DNA of 64,000 nt from Aureimonas sp. AU4. GTDB taxonomy: Bacteria > Pseudomonadota > Alphaproteobacteria > Rhizobiales > Rhizobiaceae. Below, one piece after another: positions 44,917-53,846 of this stretch. How positions within the stretch are numbered: position 1 is the stretch's first letter; each line of letters starts with the position of its first letter. Both the position numbers and the translations under genes were made by a program. Location of the stretch: assembly GCF_001463765.1 (NCBI RefSeq), contig NZ_BBWK01000041.1, positions 1 to 64,000 on the forward strand. The letters are read 5' to 3'. The notes beneath the pieces are model-generated. The model made no database searches, was not told where the DNA came from, and saw nothing but the letters and a program-made list of their open reading frames with translations.

Positions 44917-47900
44917 ATGGCACGCAATCCGGCGAACGAGACCTTCGCTCAGACCTCCTTCCTCTACGGCGGCAACGCCGACTACATCGACGAGCTGGCC
45001 GCCGCCTACGAGCGCGACCCCGGTTCCGTCAACGAGGAGTGGCGCGGCTTCTTCCAGTCGCTGGGCGAGGACAGGACGACGGTCGAGCGGAACGCCGACG
45101 GCCCGTCCTGGTCGCGCCGCAACTGGCCGATCCAGGCGAACGGCGAGCTGGTCTCGGCGCTGGACGGCAACTGGGGCGAGGCCGAGATCCGGGTCGAGAA
45201 GAAAATCCGCGACAAGGCCGCCGCCGCCCCCGCGAACGGCAAGGCGCCGCCGAGCGAGGCCGACATCCTTCAGGCGACGCGCGACTCGGTGCGCGCGCTC
45301 ATGCTGATCCGCGCCTATCGCGTGCGCGGCCATCTTCACGCCAAGCTCGACCCCCTGGGCATCGCCAAGCCCGAGGAGGACTACAACGAGCTCTCCCCCG
45401 AGAACTACGGCTTCACGCCCGCCGACTACGATCGTCCGATCTTCCTCGACAAGGTGCTCGGCCGCGAGTTCGGCACGATCCGCCAGATCGTCGAGATCCT
45501 CGAGCGCACCTATTGCGGCACGCTCGGCGTCGAGTTCATGCACATCTCGAACCCCGTCGAGAAGCAGTGGATCCAGGAGCGCATCGAGGGCGAGGGCAAG
45601 GGCGCCGACTTCACCGAGCAGGGCAAGCGCGCCATCCTCAACAAGCTGATCGAGGCCGAGGGCTTCGAGAAGTTCATCGACGTCAAGTACAAGGGCACCA
45701 AGCGCTTCGGCCTCGACGGCGGCGAGTCGCTCATCCCGGCGCTCGAGCAGATCATCAAGCGCGGCGGCCAGCTCGGCCTGCAGGAGATCGTTCTCGGCAT
45801 GGCCCATCGCGGCCGCCTGAACGTCCTGTCCCAGGTCATGGGCAAGCCGCACCGCGCCATCTTCCACGAGTTCAAGGGCGGCTCCTACAAGCCCGAGGAC
45901 GTCGACGGCTCGGGCGACGTGAAGTACCACCTCGGCGCCTCGGCGGACCGCGAGTTCGACGGCAACAACGTCCACCTGTCGCTGACCGCCAACCCCTCGC
46001 ATCTCGAGATCGTCAACCCGGTCGTGATGGGCAAGGCGCGCGCCAAGCAGGACCAGATCGGCGGCGGGCGCACGCGCACCGAGCCGGTCGCGATCGAGGA
46101 CCGCAATCGCGTCCTGCCGCTGCTGATCCACGGCGACGCGGCGTTCGCCGGCCAGGGCGTGGTGGCGGAGTGCTTCGGCCTGTCGGGCCTCAAGGGCCAC
46201 CGCGTCGGTGGCACGCTGCACTTCATCATCAACAACCAGATCGGCTTCACCACCAACCCGCGCTTCTCGCGCTCCTCGCCCTATCCGTCGGACGTGGCGA
46301 AGATGGTGGAGGCGCCGATCTTCCACGTGAACGGCGACGACCCCGAGGCCGTCACCTTCGCGGCCAAGATCGCCATCGAGTACCGCCAGACCTTCCACAA
46401 GCCGGTCGTGGTGGACATGTTCTGCTACCGCCGCTTCGGCCATAACGAGGGCGACGAGCCGGGCTTCACGCAGCCCCTCATGTACCGCAAGATCCGCGAG
46501 CAGAAGACGACGCTCGAGATCTACGCGGCCAAGCTCGTGGAAGGCGGCGTGCTCGCGCAGGGCGACGTCGACGCGCGGCGCGCCGAGTGGCGCGAGACAC
46601 TCGACGCCGAGTACGAGGCCGGGCAGAGCTACCAGCCCAACAAGGCCGACTGGCTGGACGGCGCGTGGTCGGGCCTGCGCCGGGCCGACGACGAGGACGA
46701 GCAGCGCCGCGGGGCGACGGGCGTGCCGCTGAAGACGCTGCGCGAGCTCGGTCAGAAGCTGACCGAGGTGCCGCAGGGCTTCGAGGTCCACAAGACCATC
46801 GGCCGCTTCCTCGACAACCGCTCCAAGGCGATCGAAAGCGGCGAGAACATCGACTGGGCGACCGGCGAGGCGCTGGCCTTCGGCTCGCTTCTGACGGAAG
46901 GCACGCCGATCCGCCTGTCGGGCCAGGATTCCGAGCGCGGCACGTTCAGCCAACGTCATTCGGTGCTCTACGACCAGCAGACCGAGAACCGCTACATCCC
47001 GCTCCAGAACCTCGCCAAGGGCCAGGCGACCTACGAGGTCATCAATTCGATGCTCTCGGAGGAAGCCGTCCTCGGCTTCGAGTACGGCTACACGCTGGCC
47101 GAGCCCAACGCGCTGACGCTCTGGGAAGCGCAGTTCGGCGACTTCGCCAACGGCGCGCAGGTCGTGGTGGACCAGTTCATCTCGTCGGGCGAGGCCAAGT
47201 GGCTGCGCATGTCGGGCCTCGTGATGCTGCTTCCGCACGGCTACGAGGGCCAGGGCCCCGAGCACTCCTCGGCGCGCCTCGAGCGCTACCTCCAGTCCTG
47301 CGCGCAGGACAACATGCAGGTCGCCAACGTCACGACGCCGGCGAACTACTTCCATATCCTGCGCCGCCAGATGAAGCGCGACTTCCGCAAGCCTCTGATC
47401 CTGATGACGCCCAAGTCCTTGCTGCGCCACAAGCGCGCCGTGTCGGACCTCTCCGAGATGGCGGGCGAGACCTCGTTCCACCGTCTCCTGTGGGACGACG
47501 CGGAGATGAAGCCGGCCACCGTCACGGTGAAGCTTCGCAAGGACAAGGAAATTCGCCGCGTCGTGCTGTGCACCGGCAAGGTCTATTACGACCTTCTGGA
47601 GGAGCGCGAGAAGCGCGGGATCGACGACATCTACCTCCTGCGCGTCGAGCAGCTCTATCCCTTCCCGGCCAAGGCGCTGATCAACGAGCTCGGCCGCTTC
47701 GGCCAGGCCGAGATCGTGTGGTGCCAGGAAGAGCCCAAGAACATGGGCGCCTGGAGCTTCATCGAGCCCTACCTCGAGTGGGTGCTCGACCGCATCGGCG
47801 GGGAGAAGCGCCGCGCCCGCTACGCGGGACGCCAGGCGGCCGCCTCGCCGGCCGTGGGCACCATGTCGAAGCACCTCTCCCAGCTCGAGGCCTTCCTGGA

Positions 47901-47931
47901 GGAGGCGCTGGGCGACGGGCAGAAGTCCTAA
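44917..47931 (+). CDS. sucA: 2-oxoglutarate dehydrogenase E1 component
   Basis: 1004 residues, thiamine-diphosphate dependent decarboxylase of the TCA cycle. The N-terminal FLYGGNADYIDELAAAYERDPGSVNEEWRGFF is the peripheral E2-binding segment. Landmarks: GMAHRGRLNVLSQVMGKPH, HLGASADREFDG, ANPSHLEIVNPVVMGKARAKQD, LIHGDAAFAGQGVVAE, FIINNQIGFTTNP, and the C-terminal HGYEGQGPEHSSARLER and EEPKNMGAWSFI. The ATG at 44917 gives the family N-terminus; a longer frame from 44827 is unlikely. Confidence 0.98.
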   Translation: MARNPANETFAQTSFLYGGNADYIDELAAAYERDPGSVNEEWRGFFQSLGEDRTTVERNADGPSWSRRNWPIQANGELVSALDGNWGEAEIRVEKKIRDKAAAAPANGKAPPSEADILQATRDSVRALMLIRAYRVRGHLHAKLDPLGIAKPEEDYNELSPENYGFTPADYDRPIFLDKVLGREFGTIRQIVEILERTYCGTLGVEFMHISNPVEKQWIQERIEGEGKGADFTEQGKRAILNKLIEAEGFEKFIDVKYKGTKRFGLDGGESLIPALEQIIKRGGQLGLQEIVLGMAHRGRLNVLSQVMGKPHRAIFHEFKGGSYKPEDVDGSGDVKYHLGASADREFDGNNVHLSLTANPSHLEIVNPVVMGKARAKQDQIGGGRTRTEPVAIEDRNRVLPLLIHGDAAFAGQGVVAECFGLSGLKGHRVGGTLHFIINNQIGFTTNPRFSRSSPYPSDVAKMVEAPIFHVNGDDPEAVTFAAKIAIEYRQTFHKPVVVDMFCYRRFGHNEGDEPGFTQPLMYRKIREQKTTLEIYAAKLVEGGVLAQGDVDARRAEWRETLDAEYEAGQSYQPNKADWLDGAWSGLRRADDEDEQRRGATGVPLKTLRELGQKLTEVPQGFEVHKTIGRFLDNRSKAIESGENIDWATGEALAFGSLLTEGTPIRLSGQDSERGTFSQRHSVLYDQQTENRYIPLQNLAKGQATYEVINSMLSEEAVLGFEYGYTLAEPNALTLWEAQFGDFANGAQVVVDQFISSGEAKWLRMSGLVMLLPHGYEGQGPEHSSARLERYLQSCAQDNMQVANVTTPANYFHILRRQMKRDFRKPLILMTPKSLLRHKRAVSDLSEMAGETSFHRLLWDDAEMKPATVTVKLRKDKEIRRVVLCTGKVYYDLLEEREKRGIDDIYLLRVEQLYPFPAKALINELGRFGQAEIVWCQEEPKNMGAWSFIEPYLEWVLDRIGGEKRRARYAGRQAAASPAVGTMSKHLSQLEAFLEEALGDGQKS

Positions 47932-47985
47932 ACGCCCGCGCCCCTCCATCCCGCACCCGACCATCCCGAACGCGAAAGCCGATCC

Positions 47986-49311
47986 ATGAGCACCGAAGTC
48001 AAAGTCCCGACGCTGGGCGAGTCCGTCACCGAGGCCACGATCGGCCAGTGGTTCAAGAAGGCCGGCGACACGGTCCAGGCGGACGAGACCATCGCCGAGC
48101 TCGAGACCGACAAGGTGACGGTCGAGGTGCCGGCGCCGGCGTCCGGCGTGCTCTCCGAGATCCTCGTCAAGGAAGGCGAGACGGTCGAGGTCGGCGCGCT
48201 GATCGCGATGATCGGCGCGGCGGGCGAGGGCGCCGCGCCCAAGGCCGCCGAGCCGGCCAAGACGACGGATGCCCCGAAGGCGGACGCCAAGGCGCCCGCG
48301 ACGCCGGGACCGGCCTCGGGCGCGACCGAGGGCTACGGCAACGCCTCGCCCGCCCCGTCGGGCTCCGACACCTCGCTGCCCTCGGCCTCGTCGTCCGGCA
48401 TGAACGGCGGCCAGATGCCCGCCGCCCCTTCCGCGCAGAAGCTCCTCGCCGAGCGCGGGCTGCAGGCCGCGGACGTCGAGGGCTCGGGCAAGCGCGGACA
48501 GGTGCTGAAGGGCGACGTCCTCGACGCCATCGCCAAGGGCGTGTCGTCGCCGGCCTCCGCGTCCGCGCCGGCGCCCGCCCAGGCCCGCGCGCCCTCGACC
48601 GGCGACGACGCGTCGGGCGAGGAGCGGGTCAAGATGACCCGCCTGCGCCAGACCATCGCCAAGCGCCTCAAGGACGCGCAGAACACGGCGGCCATGCTCA
48701 CCACCTTCAACGAGGTGGACATGACGGCGGTGATGGCGCTTCGCAACCGCTACAAGGACGTGTTCGAGAAGAAGCACGGCGTGAAGCTCGGCTTCATGGG
48801 CTTCTTCACCAAGGCGGTGACGCATGCCCTCAAGGAGATCCCGGCGGTGAACGCCGAGATCGACGGCACCGACATCATCTACAAGAACTACTGCCACGTC
48901 GGCATGGCGGTGGGCACCGACAAGGGCCTCGTGGTCCCGGTAATCCGCAACGCCGACGAGCGCTCAATCGCGGGCGTCGAGAAGGAGCTCGGCCGCATGG
49001 CCAAGCTCGCGCGCGACGGCCAGCTCGCCATGTCGGACATGCAGGGCGGCACGTTCACGATCACGAACGGCGGCGTCTACGGCTCGCTGATGTCGACGCC
49101 GATCCTGAACGCGCCGCAGTCGGGCATCCTGGGCATGCACAAGATCCAGGAGCGGCCGATGGCGATCGGCGGCAAGGTCGAGATCCGGCCGATGATGTAC
49201 CTCGCGCTCAGCTACGATCACCGCATCGTGGACGGCAAGGAGGCCGTGACCTTCCTCGTGCGCGTCAAGGAGAGCCTCGAGGATCCCGAGCGCCTGGTGC
49301 TCGACCTCTAA
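47986..49311 (+). CDS. sucB: Dihydrolipoyllysine succinyltransferase (E2 of 2-oxoglutarate dehydrogenase)
   Basis: 441 residues. One lipoyl domain (residues 1-78, lipoyl Lys in [17 protein letters not shown]), an Ala/Pro-rich linker, the E1/E3-binding domain ([20 protein letters not shown], near residue 145) and the catalytic domain ending in [21 protein letters not shown] with the active His and Asp. It forms the core of the complex with SucA and LpdA. 54 bases after sucA; a GC hairpin follows. Confidence 0.98.
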   Translation: MSTEVKVPTLGESVTEATIGQWFKKAGDTVQADETIAELETDKVTVEVPAPASGVLSEILVKEGETVEVGALIAMIGAAGEGAAPKAAEPAKTTDAPKADAKAPATPGPASGATEGYGNASPAPSGSDTSLPSASSSGMNGGQMPAAPSAQKLLAERGLQAADVEGSGKRGQVLKGDVLDAIAKGVSSPASASAPAPAQARAPSTGDDASGEERVKMTRLRQTIAKRLKDAQNTAAMLTTFNEVDMTAVMALRNRYKDVFEKKHGVKLGFMGFFTKAVTHALKEIPAVNAEIDGTDIIYKNYCHVGMAVGTDKGLVVPVIRNADERSIAGVEKELGRMAKLARDGQLAMSDMQGGTFTITNGGVYGSLMSTPILNAPQSGILGMHKIQERPMAIGGKVEIRPMMYLALSYDHRIVDGKEAVTFLVRVKESLEDPERLVLDL

Positions 49312-49322
49312 GGAAGCCGACA

Positions 49323-49342
49323 GGGGCGGGTCCGCCCGCCCC
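49323..49342 (+). terminator. GC hairpin after sucB
   Basis: GGGGCGGG-TCCG-CCCGCCCC, a perfect 8-bp stem 11 bases after the sucB stop, followed by TCCTGTTCC rather than a T-run. It may partly end the sucCDAB transcript. Confidence 0.45.
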
Positions 49343-49380
49343 TCCTGTTCCCGCGATCGCCGGAAGAAGGATCTCCACCG

Positions 49381-50142
49381 ATGAGCGATCGCGGCGTCCT
49401 GATCGTCACCGGCGGCTCGCGCGGCATCGGCGCGGCCACCGCCCGCCTTGCGGGCCAGGCGGGCTACGCGGTTCTCGTGAACTACGCCGAGAACGCGGCC
49501 GCCGCCGAGGCCGTGGCGGATGCCATCCGCATCCATGGCGGCAGGGCCGAGACGGCGCGCGGCGACGTCGGATTGGAAGCCGGCATCGCCGCGATCTTCG
49601 AGGCCGCCGACCGGATGGGGCGCCTCGCCGTCCTCGTCAACAACGCGGGCGTCGTCGACCAGCCCGCCCGCGTCGCCGACATGAGCTGGGCGCGGCTCGA
49701 TCGCATGTTCCGCATCAACACGCTGGGATCGATCGCCTGTGCCCGCGAGGCGGTGCGCCGCATGTCCACCGCGCGCGGCGGCCTGGGCGGGGCGATCGTC
49801 AACGTGTCGTCGGCCGCCGCCAAGCTCGGCTCGCCCGACCAGTATGTCGACTACGCCAGCGCCAAGGGCGCGATCGACACGTTCACTGTCGGCCTCGCCA
49901 AGGAGGTCGCGGCCGAGGGCGTGCGCGTCTGCGCCGTGCGGCCCGGCATCATCGACACCGAGATCCACGCCTCCGGTGGTCTGCCGGACCGGGTGCGCGA
50001 CATGACGCCGGCGCTCCCGATGCGCCGACCCGGTACCGCCGAGGAGGTGGCGCGCGCCATCCTGTGGCTCGCCTCCGACGAGGCCGGCTATTCCACCGGC
50101 GCCATTCTCGACGTGTCCGGCGCGCGGGCGGTGCTGCCGTGA
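49381..50142 (+). CDS. Short-chain dehydrogenase/reductase between sucB and lpdA
   Basis: 253 residues, classical SDR. Cofactor loop TGGSRGIGAA, NNAGVVDQPARV, catalytic Ser in IVNVSSAAAKLGSP and the YASAKGA Tyr-Lys pair, both intact; PGIIDTEIHASGG follows. Substrate unknown; the ARDNA-type tail suggests NADP(H) but is not decisive. An SDR in this slot is conserved in Rhizobiales 2-oxoglutarate dehydrogenase clusters, from memory. Its stop overlaps the GTG start of the next gene. Confidence 0.92.
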   Translation: MSDRGVLIVTGGSRGIGAATARLAGQAGYAVLVNYAENAAAAEAVADAIRIHGGRAETARGDVGLEAGIAAIFEAADRMGRLAVLVNNAGVVDQPARVADMSWARLDRMFRINTLGSIACAREAVRRMSTARGGLGGAIVNVSSAAAKLGSPDQYVDYASAKGAIDTFTVGLAKEVAAEGVRVCAVRPGIIDTEIHASGGLPDRVRDMTPALPMRRPGTAEEVARAILWLASDEAGYSTGAILDVSGARAVLP

Positions 50143-50627
50143 GGGCCGCCGTCCTTCTGGTTCCGACCTTGCTGGGAACAAGCGTCGCGCAGGCGGCCGA
50201 GCCCGCGCCCTATCTCGACGACCGCTCGACGCCGGAAGCCGTGCTGCGCTCCTTGTACAATGCCGTCGACCGCCACGAGATCGTCCGGGCCTGGAGCTAC
50301 TTCCGCGACACGCCCGAGCGCCCCTCCTTCGACAGCTTCCGGCGCGGCTACGAGAAGACCGCCGCCGTGCGCGTCGCGATCGGCGCCCCGGCGGCGGAAG
50401 GGGGCATGAGCCAGATCCACTGGCGCGTTCCGGTCGCGATCGAGGCGAGCGACGAGACGGGCGCGCGCACCGTCTTTTCCGGCTGCTACACGCTGCACCA
50501 GACGCAGCCCGAGGTGCAGGCCGAGCCGCCCTTCCAGCCGATCGAGATCCTGGGCGGCGAGCTTCGGCCCAGCGACCGACCCTTCGAGACCGCGACGGGT
50601 GCCTGCCCCGCCGTGGGTTCGCCGTGA
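50139..50627 (+). CDS. Hypothetical secreted protein, 162 residues
   Basis: Starts with GTG inside GTGA that ends the SDR gene, so translation is coupled. The N-terminus is a signal peptide (MRAAVLLVPTLLGTSVAQAAEP). The mature part contains DRSTPEAVLRSLYNAVDRHEIVRAWSYF and SQIHWRVPVAIEASDETGARTVFSGCYTLHQTQPEVQ, resembling an NTF2-like or uptake-associated alpha+beta fold. Function unknown. Related proteins are annotated only as hypothetical in my memory. Confidence 0.78.
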   Translation: MRAAVLLVPTLLGTSVAQAAEPAPYLDDRSTPEAVLRSLYNAVDRHEIVRAWSYFRDTPERPSFDSFRRGYEKTAAVRVAIGAPAAEGGMSQIHWRVPVAIEASDETGARTVFSGCYTLHQTQPEVQAEPPFQPIEILGGELRPSDRPFETATGACPAVGSP

Positions 50628-50697
50628 TCCCGATGGTTTCCTTCCGGCGCGGCCGAGCCAGATGGTGCGGACCCGTCCCCGCACACGGAGCCTCCTG

Positions 50698-51105
50698 ATG
50701 GCCAGCCTGCCCCACGAACTTGTCGTCCTCGTTCTCGCCCTCGTCCTGTTCTTCGTGCAGCTCGGCCTTCAGGGCATGCTGGCGACGCGCGAGCTCGGCT
50801 CAGCCTGGAATGCCGGCCCGCGCGACGGCGACCGCAAACCCGCCGGCGTCCATGCCGGCCGCGCCCAGCGCGCCCTCGACAACTTCAAGGAAACCTTCCC
50901 GGTCTTCCTGGCGCTGGCCCTTGCGCTGGTCACGACCGACCGCGACGGCGGTCTCGGCAGCGTCGGCGCCTGGATCTGGCTTCTCGCCCGCATCGCCTAC
51001 GTGCCGCTCTATCTCGCCGGCATTCCCTATATCCGCAGCCTCGTCTGGCTAGGCTCGATCGTGGGCCTCGGCCTGATGGGCCTGCGGCTTCTTCTTCTCG
51101 TCTAG
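50698..51105 (+). CDS. MAPEG-family membrane protein
   Basis: 135 residues with four membrane helices (LVVLVLALVLFFVQLGLQGM, TFPVFLALALALVTTD, WIWLLARIAYVPLYLAGI, LVWLGSIVGLGLMGLRLLLL). The RAQRALDNFKETFPVF and ARIAYVPLYLAGIPYIRSL motifs are those of the MAPEG (eicosanoid and glutathione metabolism) superfamily. A GGAG site precedes ATG. It lies immediately before lpdA, as in several Rhizobiales; its role there is unknown. Confidence 0.88.
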   Translation: MASLPHELVVLVLALVLFFVQLGLQGMLATRELGSAWNAGPRDGDRKPAGVHAGRAQRALDNFKETFPVFLALALALVTTDRDGGLGSVGAWIWLLARIAYVPLYLAGIPYIRSLVWLGSIVGLGLMGLRLLLLV

Positions 51106-51133
51106 ACCATCAACCATCAGAAGCGTTCTCCCG

Positions 51134-52552
51134 ATGTCCGAAACCGCCTCCTCCTTCGATCTCGTCGTCATCGGCTCCGGCCCGGGCGGCTACGTCTGCG
51201 CCATCAAGGCCGCCCAGCTCGGCTTGCGTGTCGCCGTGGTCGAGAAGCGCTCGACCTTCGGGGGCACCTGCCTCAACATCGGCTGCATCCCCTCCAAGGC
51301 GCTGCTCCACGCCTCGGAGATGTATGCCGAGGCGAACCATTCCTTCGCCGAACTCGGCATCAAGGTCGCGCCCGAGCTCGACCTGCCGACCATGCTCGGC
51401 CACAAGGACAAGACCGTGAAGGCGAACGTCGACGGCGTCGCCTTCCTGTTCCGCAAGAACAAGATCACGCCGGTCACCGGTACGGGCCGCATCGTGCGGG
51501 CCGGCGAGGTCGAGGTGACGGCCGAGGATGGCGCGAAGCAGACGCTCCGGACGAAGTCGATCGTGATCGCGACCGGCTCGGCGGTCGCCGGCATTCCCGG
51601 CCTCGACGTGCCCCTCGCCGAGACGACGATCGTCTCCTCCGACAATGCCATCGCCCTTCAGAAGGTGCCGGCGACCATGGTCGTGGTGGGCGGCGGCGTG
51701 ATCGGGCTGGAGCTCGGCTCGGTCTGGTCGCGGCTCGGAGCCCGCGTCACGGTGGTCGAGTATCTCGACAAGATCCTCGGACCCATGGACGGCGAGGTGT
51801 CCTCGCAGTTCCAGAAGATCCTGGTCAAGCAGGGCTTCCACTTCAAGCTCGGCGCCAAGGTGACGGCGATCGCGAAGACCGGCTCGGGCGCCTCGGTCAC
51901 GTTCGAGCCGGCCAAGGGCGGCGCGCCCGAGACGCTGGAGGCCGAGGTCGTTCTGGTGGCGACGGGCCGCAAGCCCTTCACGGCCGGTCTCGGGCTGGAG
52001 GAGGCGGGCGTCGCGCTGGACCGCGCGGGCCGCGTCGAGATCGACGCGCACTACCGCACCAACGTCGAGGGCATCTATGCGATCGGCGACGTGGTGAAGG
52101 GTCCGATGCTCGCCCACAAGGCCGAGGACGAGGGCATCGCGCTGGCCGAGCAGCTCGCGGGCCAGGCGGGCCACGTGAACTACGGCGTCATCCCCTCGGT
52201 GGTCTACACCTCGCCGGAGGTCGCCTCCGTCGGCCACACCGAGGAGGAGCTGAAGAGCAAGGGCGTCGAGTACCGCGTCGGCAAGTTCCCCTTCACCGCC
52301 AACGGTCGCGGCCGTGCCATGTTGCACACCGACGGCTTCGTGAAGTTCCTCGCCGACGCCAAGACCGACCGCGTGCTCGGCGTCCACATCGTCGGCCACA
52401 GCGCGGGCGACATGATCGCCGAGGCCTCGGTGCTGATGGAGTTCGGCGGCTCGTCCGAGGATCTGGCGCGCACGTGCCACGCCCACCCGACACTCTCGGA
52501 AGCCGTGCGCGAGGCGGCCTTCGCGGCGTTCGCAAAGCCGATCCACGTCTGA
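51134..52552 (+). CDS. lpdA: Dihydrolipoyl dehydrogenase (E3)
   Basis: 472 residues. FAD site GSGPGGYVCAIKAAQLG, redox disulfide CLNIGCIPSK, NAD site VVGGGVIGLELGSVWSRLGA, second FAD motif YAIGDVVKGPMLAHKAEDEG and the catalytic His-Glu in CHAHPTLSEAVREA. It reoxidises the lipoyl groups of SucB and other E2 proteins. Last gene of the 2-oxoglutarate dehydrogenase region; parS site 4 lies 13 bases after its stop. Confidence 0.98.
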   Translation: MSETASSFDLVVIGSGPGGYVCAIKAAQLGLRVAVVEKRSTFGGTCLNIGCIPSKALLHASEMYAEANHSFAELGIKVAPELDLPTMLGHKDKTVKANVDGVAFLFRKNKITPVTGTGRIVRAGEVEVTAEDGAKQTLRTKSIVIATGSAVAGIPGLDVPLAETTIVSSDNAIALQKVPATMVVVGGGVIGLELGSVWSRLGARVTVVEYLDKILGPMDGEVSSQFQKILVKQGFHFKLGAKVTAIAKTGSGASVTFEPAKGGAPETLEAEVVLVATGRKPFTAGLGLEEAGVALDRAGRVEIDAHYRTNVEGIYAIGDVVKGPMLAHKAEDEGIALAEQLAGQAGHVNYGVIPSVVYTSPEVASVGHTEEELKSKGVEYRVGKFPFTANGRGRAMLHTDGFVKFLADAKTDRVLGVHIVGHSAGDMIAEASVLMEFGGSSEDLARTCHAHPTLSEAVREAAFAAFAKPIHV

Positions 52553-52564
52553 GGTCGGCGAACC

Positions 52565-52580
52565 GGTTTCACGTGAAACA
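52565..52580. promoter_or_regulatory. parS centromere-like site 4
   Basis: GGTTTCACGTGAAACA matches 15 of 16 positions of the parS consensus. It lies directly behind lpdA and about 25 bases before a promoter-like sequence for a probable small RNA. Confidence 0.92.
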
Positions 52581-52605
52581 GCCAGCCTGCGGCGGGCATC
52601 GCCCC

Positions 52606-52634
52606 TTGCAGGCTGGCGCAAGCCTCACCATATA
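52606..52634 (+). promoter_or_regulatory. Putative promoter of the small RNA
   Basis: TTGCAG (52606-52611), exactly 17 bases, CATATA (52629-52634). The CATATACG patch is one of the most AT-rich hexamers in the neighbourhood, and no coding sequence follows. Confidence 0.5.
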
Positions 52635-52640
52635 CGGTGC

Positions 52641-52806
52641 AGGCCAAGCGATGGAGGCGGTCGAAAGACAAAGCCGCCGCTGGCTGGAAGATGGGTTTTC
52701 GGGCGCCTGGCCCGACCACGGATGTACTGGCGACGCCACAGAGGTCGCCCGAAAGCCCGCGCTTCCCGAACGAGAACCGCCACGAGACCTCTCGCGGCGG
52801 TTTTTT
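52641..52806 (+). ncRNA. Probable small regulatory RNA gene behind lpdA (about 165 nt)
   Basis: Three hairpins follow the promoter-like pair. The first pairs GGCGGT (52656-52661) with GCCGCC. The second is a long rod in which GGAAG and GGGTTTTCGGGCG (52686-52705) pair with CGCCCGAAAGCCC and CTTCC (52746-52766), including one G.T pair. The third is a perfect intrinsic terminator. Alternative outer pairing of CCGCCGC (52674-52680) with GCGGCGG (52794-52800) would give a 6S-RNA-like rod. No ribosome site plus open frame is seen. Identity is not known: it could be 6S RNA or one of the alphaproteobacterial trans-acting families. Confidence 0.52.
52777..52806 (+). terminator. Intrinsic terminator of the small RNA
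   Basis: CCGCC-A-CGAG-ACCT-CTCG-C-GGCGG followed by TTTTTT. It lies 225 bases beyond lpdA, so it may also end any read-through from lpdA. Confidence 0.85.
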
Positions 52807-52860
52807 CGTATCCGGCGTTCGCTCGCGGTGGCGCGAGTGTGCCGGCGGTTCCGCGATCCT

Positions 52861-53091
52861 TCAGTGCGCCCAGAACTCCGGCGTCAGCGCGACGCGCGCG
52901 ACCTCGCGCTTCTCGGCGTCGAGAACGCGGGCATGGTCGCCCCAGTCGGGCGTGAAGCCGCCCTCGGCAAGAACCGGGCGCACCGCCTCGACGGCCTGGG
53001 CGACGCTGGCCGCGTTCACCGCGTCGTGGAAGGGGCCGGGCCTGAACTCGTCACCGCTGACCGTGCCGGTCTCGATCCTGTATCGCGACAT
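52861..53091 (-). CDS. Hypothetical small protein, 76 residues
   Basis: Not recognised. Sequence begins MSRYRIETGTVSGDEFRPGP and ends EVARVALTPEFWAH; it looks like a small alpha+beta protein without signal or membrane segment. The ATG at 53091 has a strong GGGAGGAGAG site, which supports it as a real gene and decides the start over 53136. Confidence 0.68.
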   Translation of the reverse strand: MSRYRIETGTVSGDEFRPGPFHDAVNAASVAQAVEAVRPVLAEGGFTPDWGDHARVLDAEKREVARVALTPEFWAH

Positions 53092-53166
53092 GCTGTTTCT
53101 CTCCTCCCGTTGCAGAGAAGGGGAGACTGCGCCCAAGCGCGGCGCTTGTGAAGCGCCCCGAGGCGG

Positions 53167-53445
53167 TCAGTTGAGCCGGCCGGCCCGGCAGCGCGCGAGC
53201 GCCTGGCGGCCGTCCGCCTCCGCGCGCTGGCGCTGGATGGCGTTCACGCCGAAACCGTCGGAATCGTCGGTGTAGTTCTCGTAGGAGTTGCGATAGGTCT
53301 GGTCCGCGTAGTTCTCGCACGTCCGCGTCACGGGCTTTCGGTAGAAGGACGGCGCAAGGCCGGCCTCGGGCACGAAGGGACGGTCGGCAGCGGCCGTGCA
53401 GCCGGTCAGGAGACCGGCGAGGAGAAGGGGTGTCAGGCGGCGCAT
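53167..53445 (-). CDS. Small lipoprotein, 92 residues
   Basis: Lipoprotein signal MRRLTPLLLAGLLTGC with lipobox LTGC. The mature part has a Tyr/Asn/Asp-rich stretch (CENYADQTYRNSYENYTDDS, one further Cys) and a Gln/Arg/Ala helix (INRQRAEA-like AIQRQRAEADGRQALARCRAG). Function unknown. ATG at 53445 chosen because the upstream extension to 53487 would bury the signal peptide. Confidence 0.68.
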   Translation of the reverse strand: MRRLTPLLLAGLLTGCTAAADRPFVPEAGLAPSFYRKPVTRTCENYADQTYRNSYENYTDDSDGFGVNAIQRQRAEADGRQALARCRAGRLN

Positions 53446-53566
53446 GGGGTGGGCTCCGAAACCGGACGGGCGGCGGAAATTCCGCAAGGCGCGTCCCTCG
53501 CCGTGGAACGCCGCGCCGCTGCCGGTGTTCCGGAGCCCGATGCGACAGATTGGTGGCCGGCTCGTC

Positions 53567-53818
53567 CTACTGGAGATCTGTGTTGGCGGAGCGGTCGTGG
53601 ATCGTCGCCGCGCCCGTCAGGCTTCCCGCCTCTTCCGAGAGGTCGAGAAGCCGGTTGGCCAGATCCTCCATCCGCTCGCTCTCGGCCTCCATCGAAACGC
53701 CACGGGCTCGCGCAGCCGTCACCAGGGCACCCAGCGCCGCGACCGCGAAGGCCATCTCGTCGAGAAGGTGGCGGGCCGCCTCACCCTGGCTGACCTTTTT
53801 CGACTGCGCACGCGTCAT
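53567..53818 (-). CDS. Hypothetical small helical protein, 83 residues
   Basis: Not recognised. Mostly helical: SQGEAARHLLDEMAFAVAAL, VSMEAESERMEDLANRLLDL. No signal peptide. It is divergent from the tandem winged-helix regulator 28 bases away, so the two could share a control region; it might be a partner of that regulator, but nothing in the sequence proves this. Confidence 0.55.
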   Translation of the reverse strand: MTRAQSKKVSQGEAARHLLDEMAFAVAALGALVTAARARGVSMEAESERMEDLANRLLDLSEEAGSLTGAATIHDRSANTDLQ

Positions 53819-53846
53819 TGCAAAACTCTCGGGTAATCGGGCCGGC

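Noticed and set aside
46321-46336. TTCCACGTGAAC inside sucA as a possible parS
   Set aside because: Left arm lacks the TTTC of the consensus; explained by coding for FHVN.
44875-48897. A 1340-codon minus-strand open frame across sucA and sucB
   Set aside because: Antisense shadow of two certain genes; composition is Leu/Val/Asp/Arg-rich filler with no domain.
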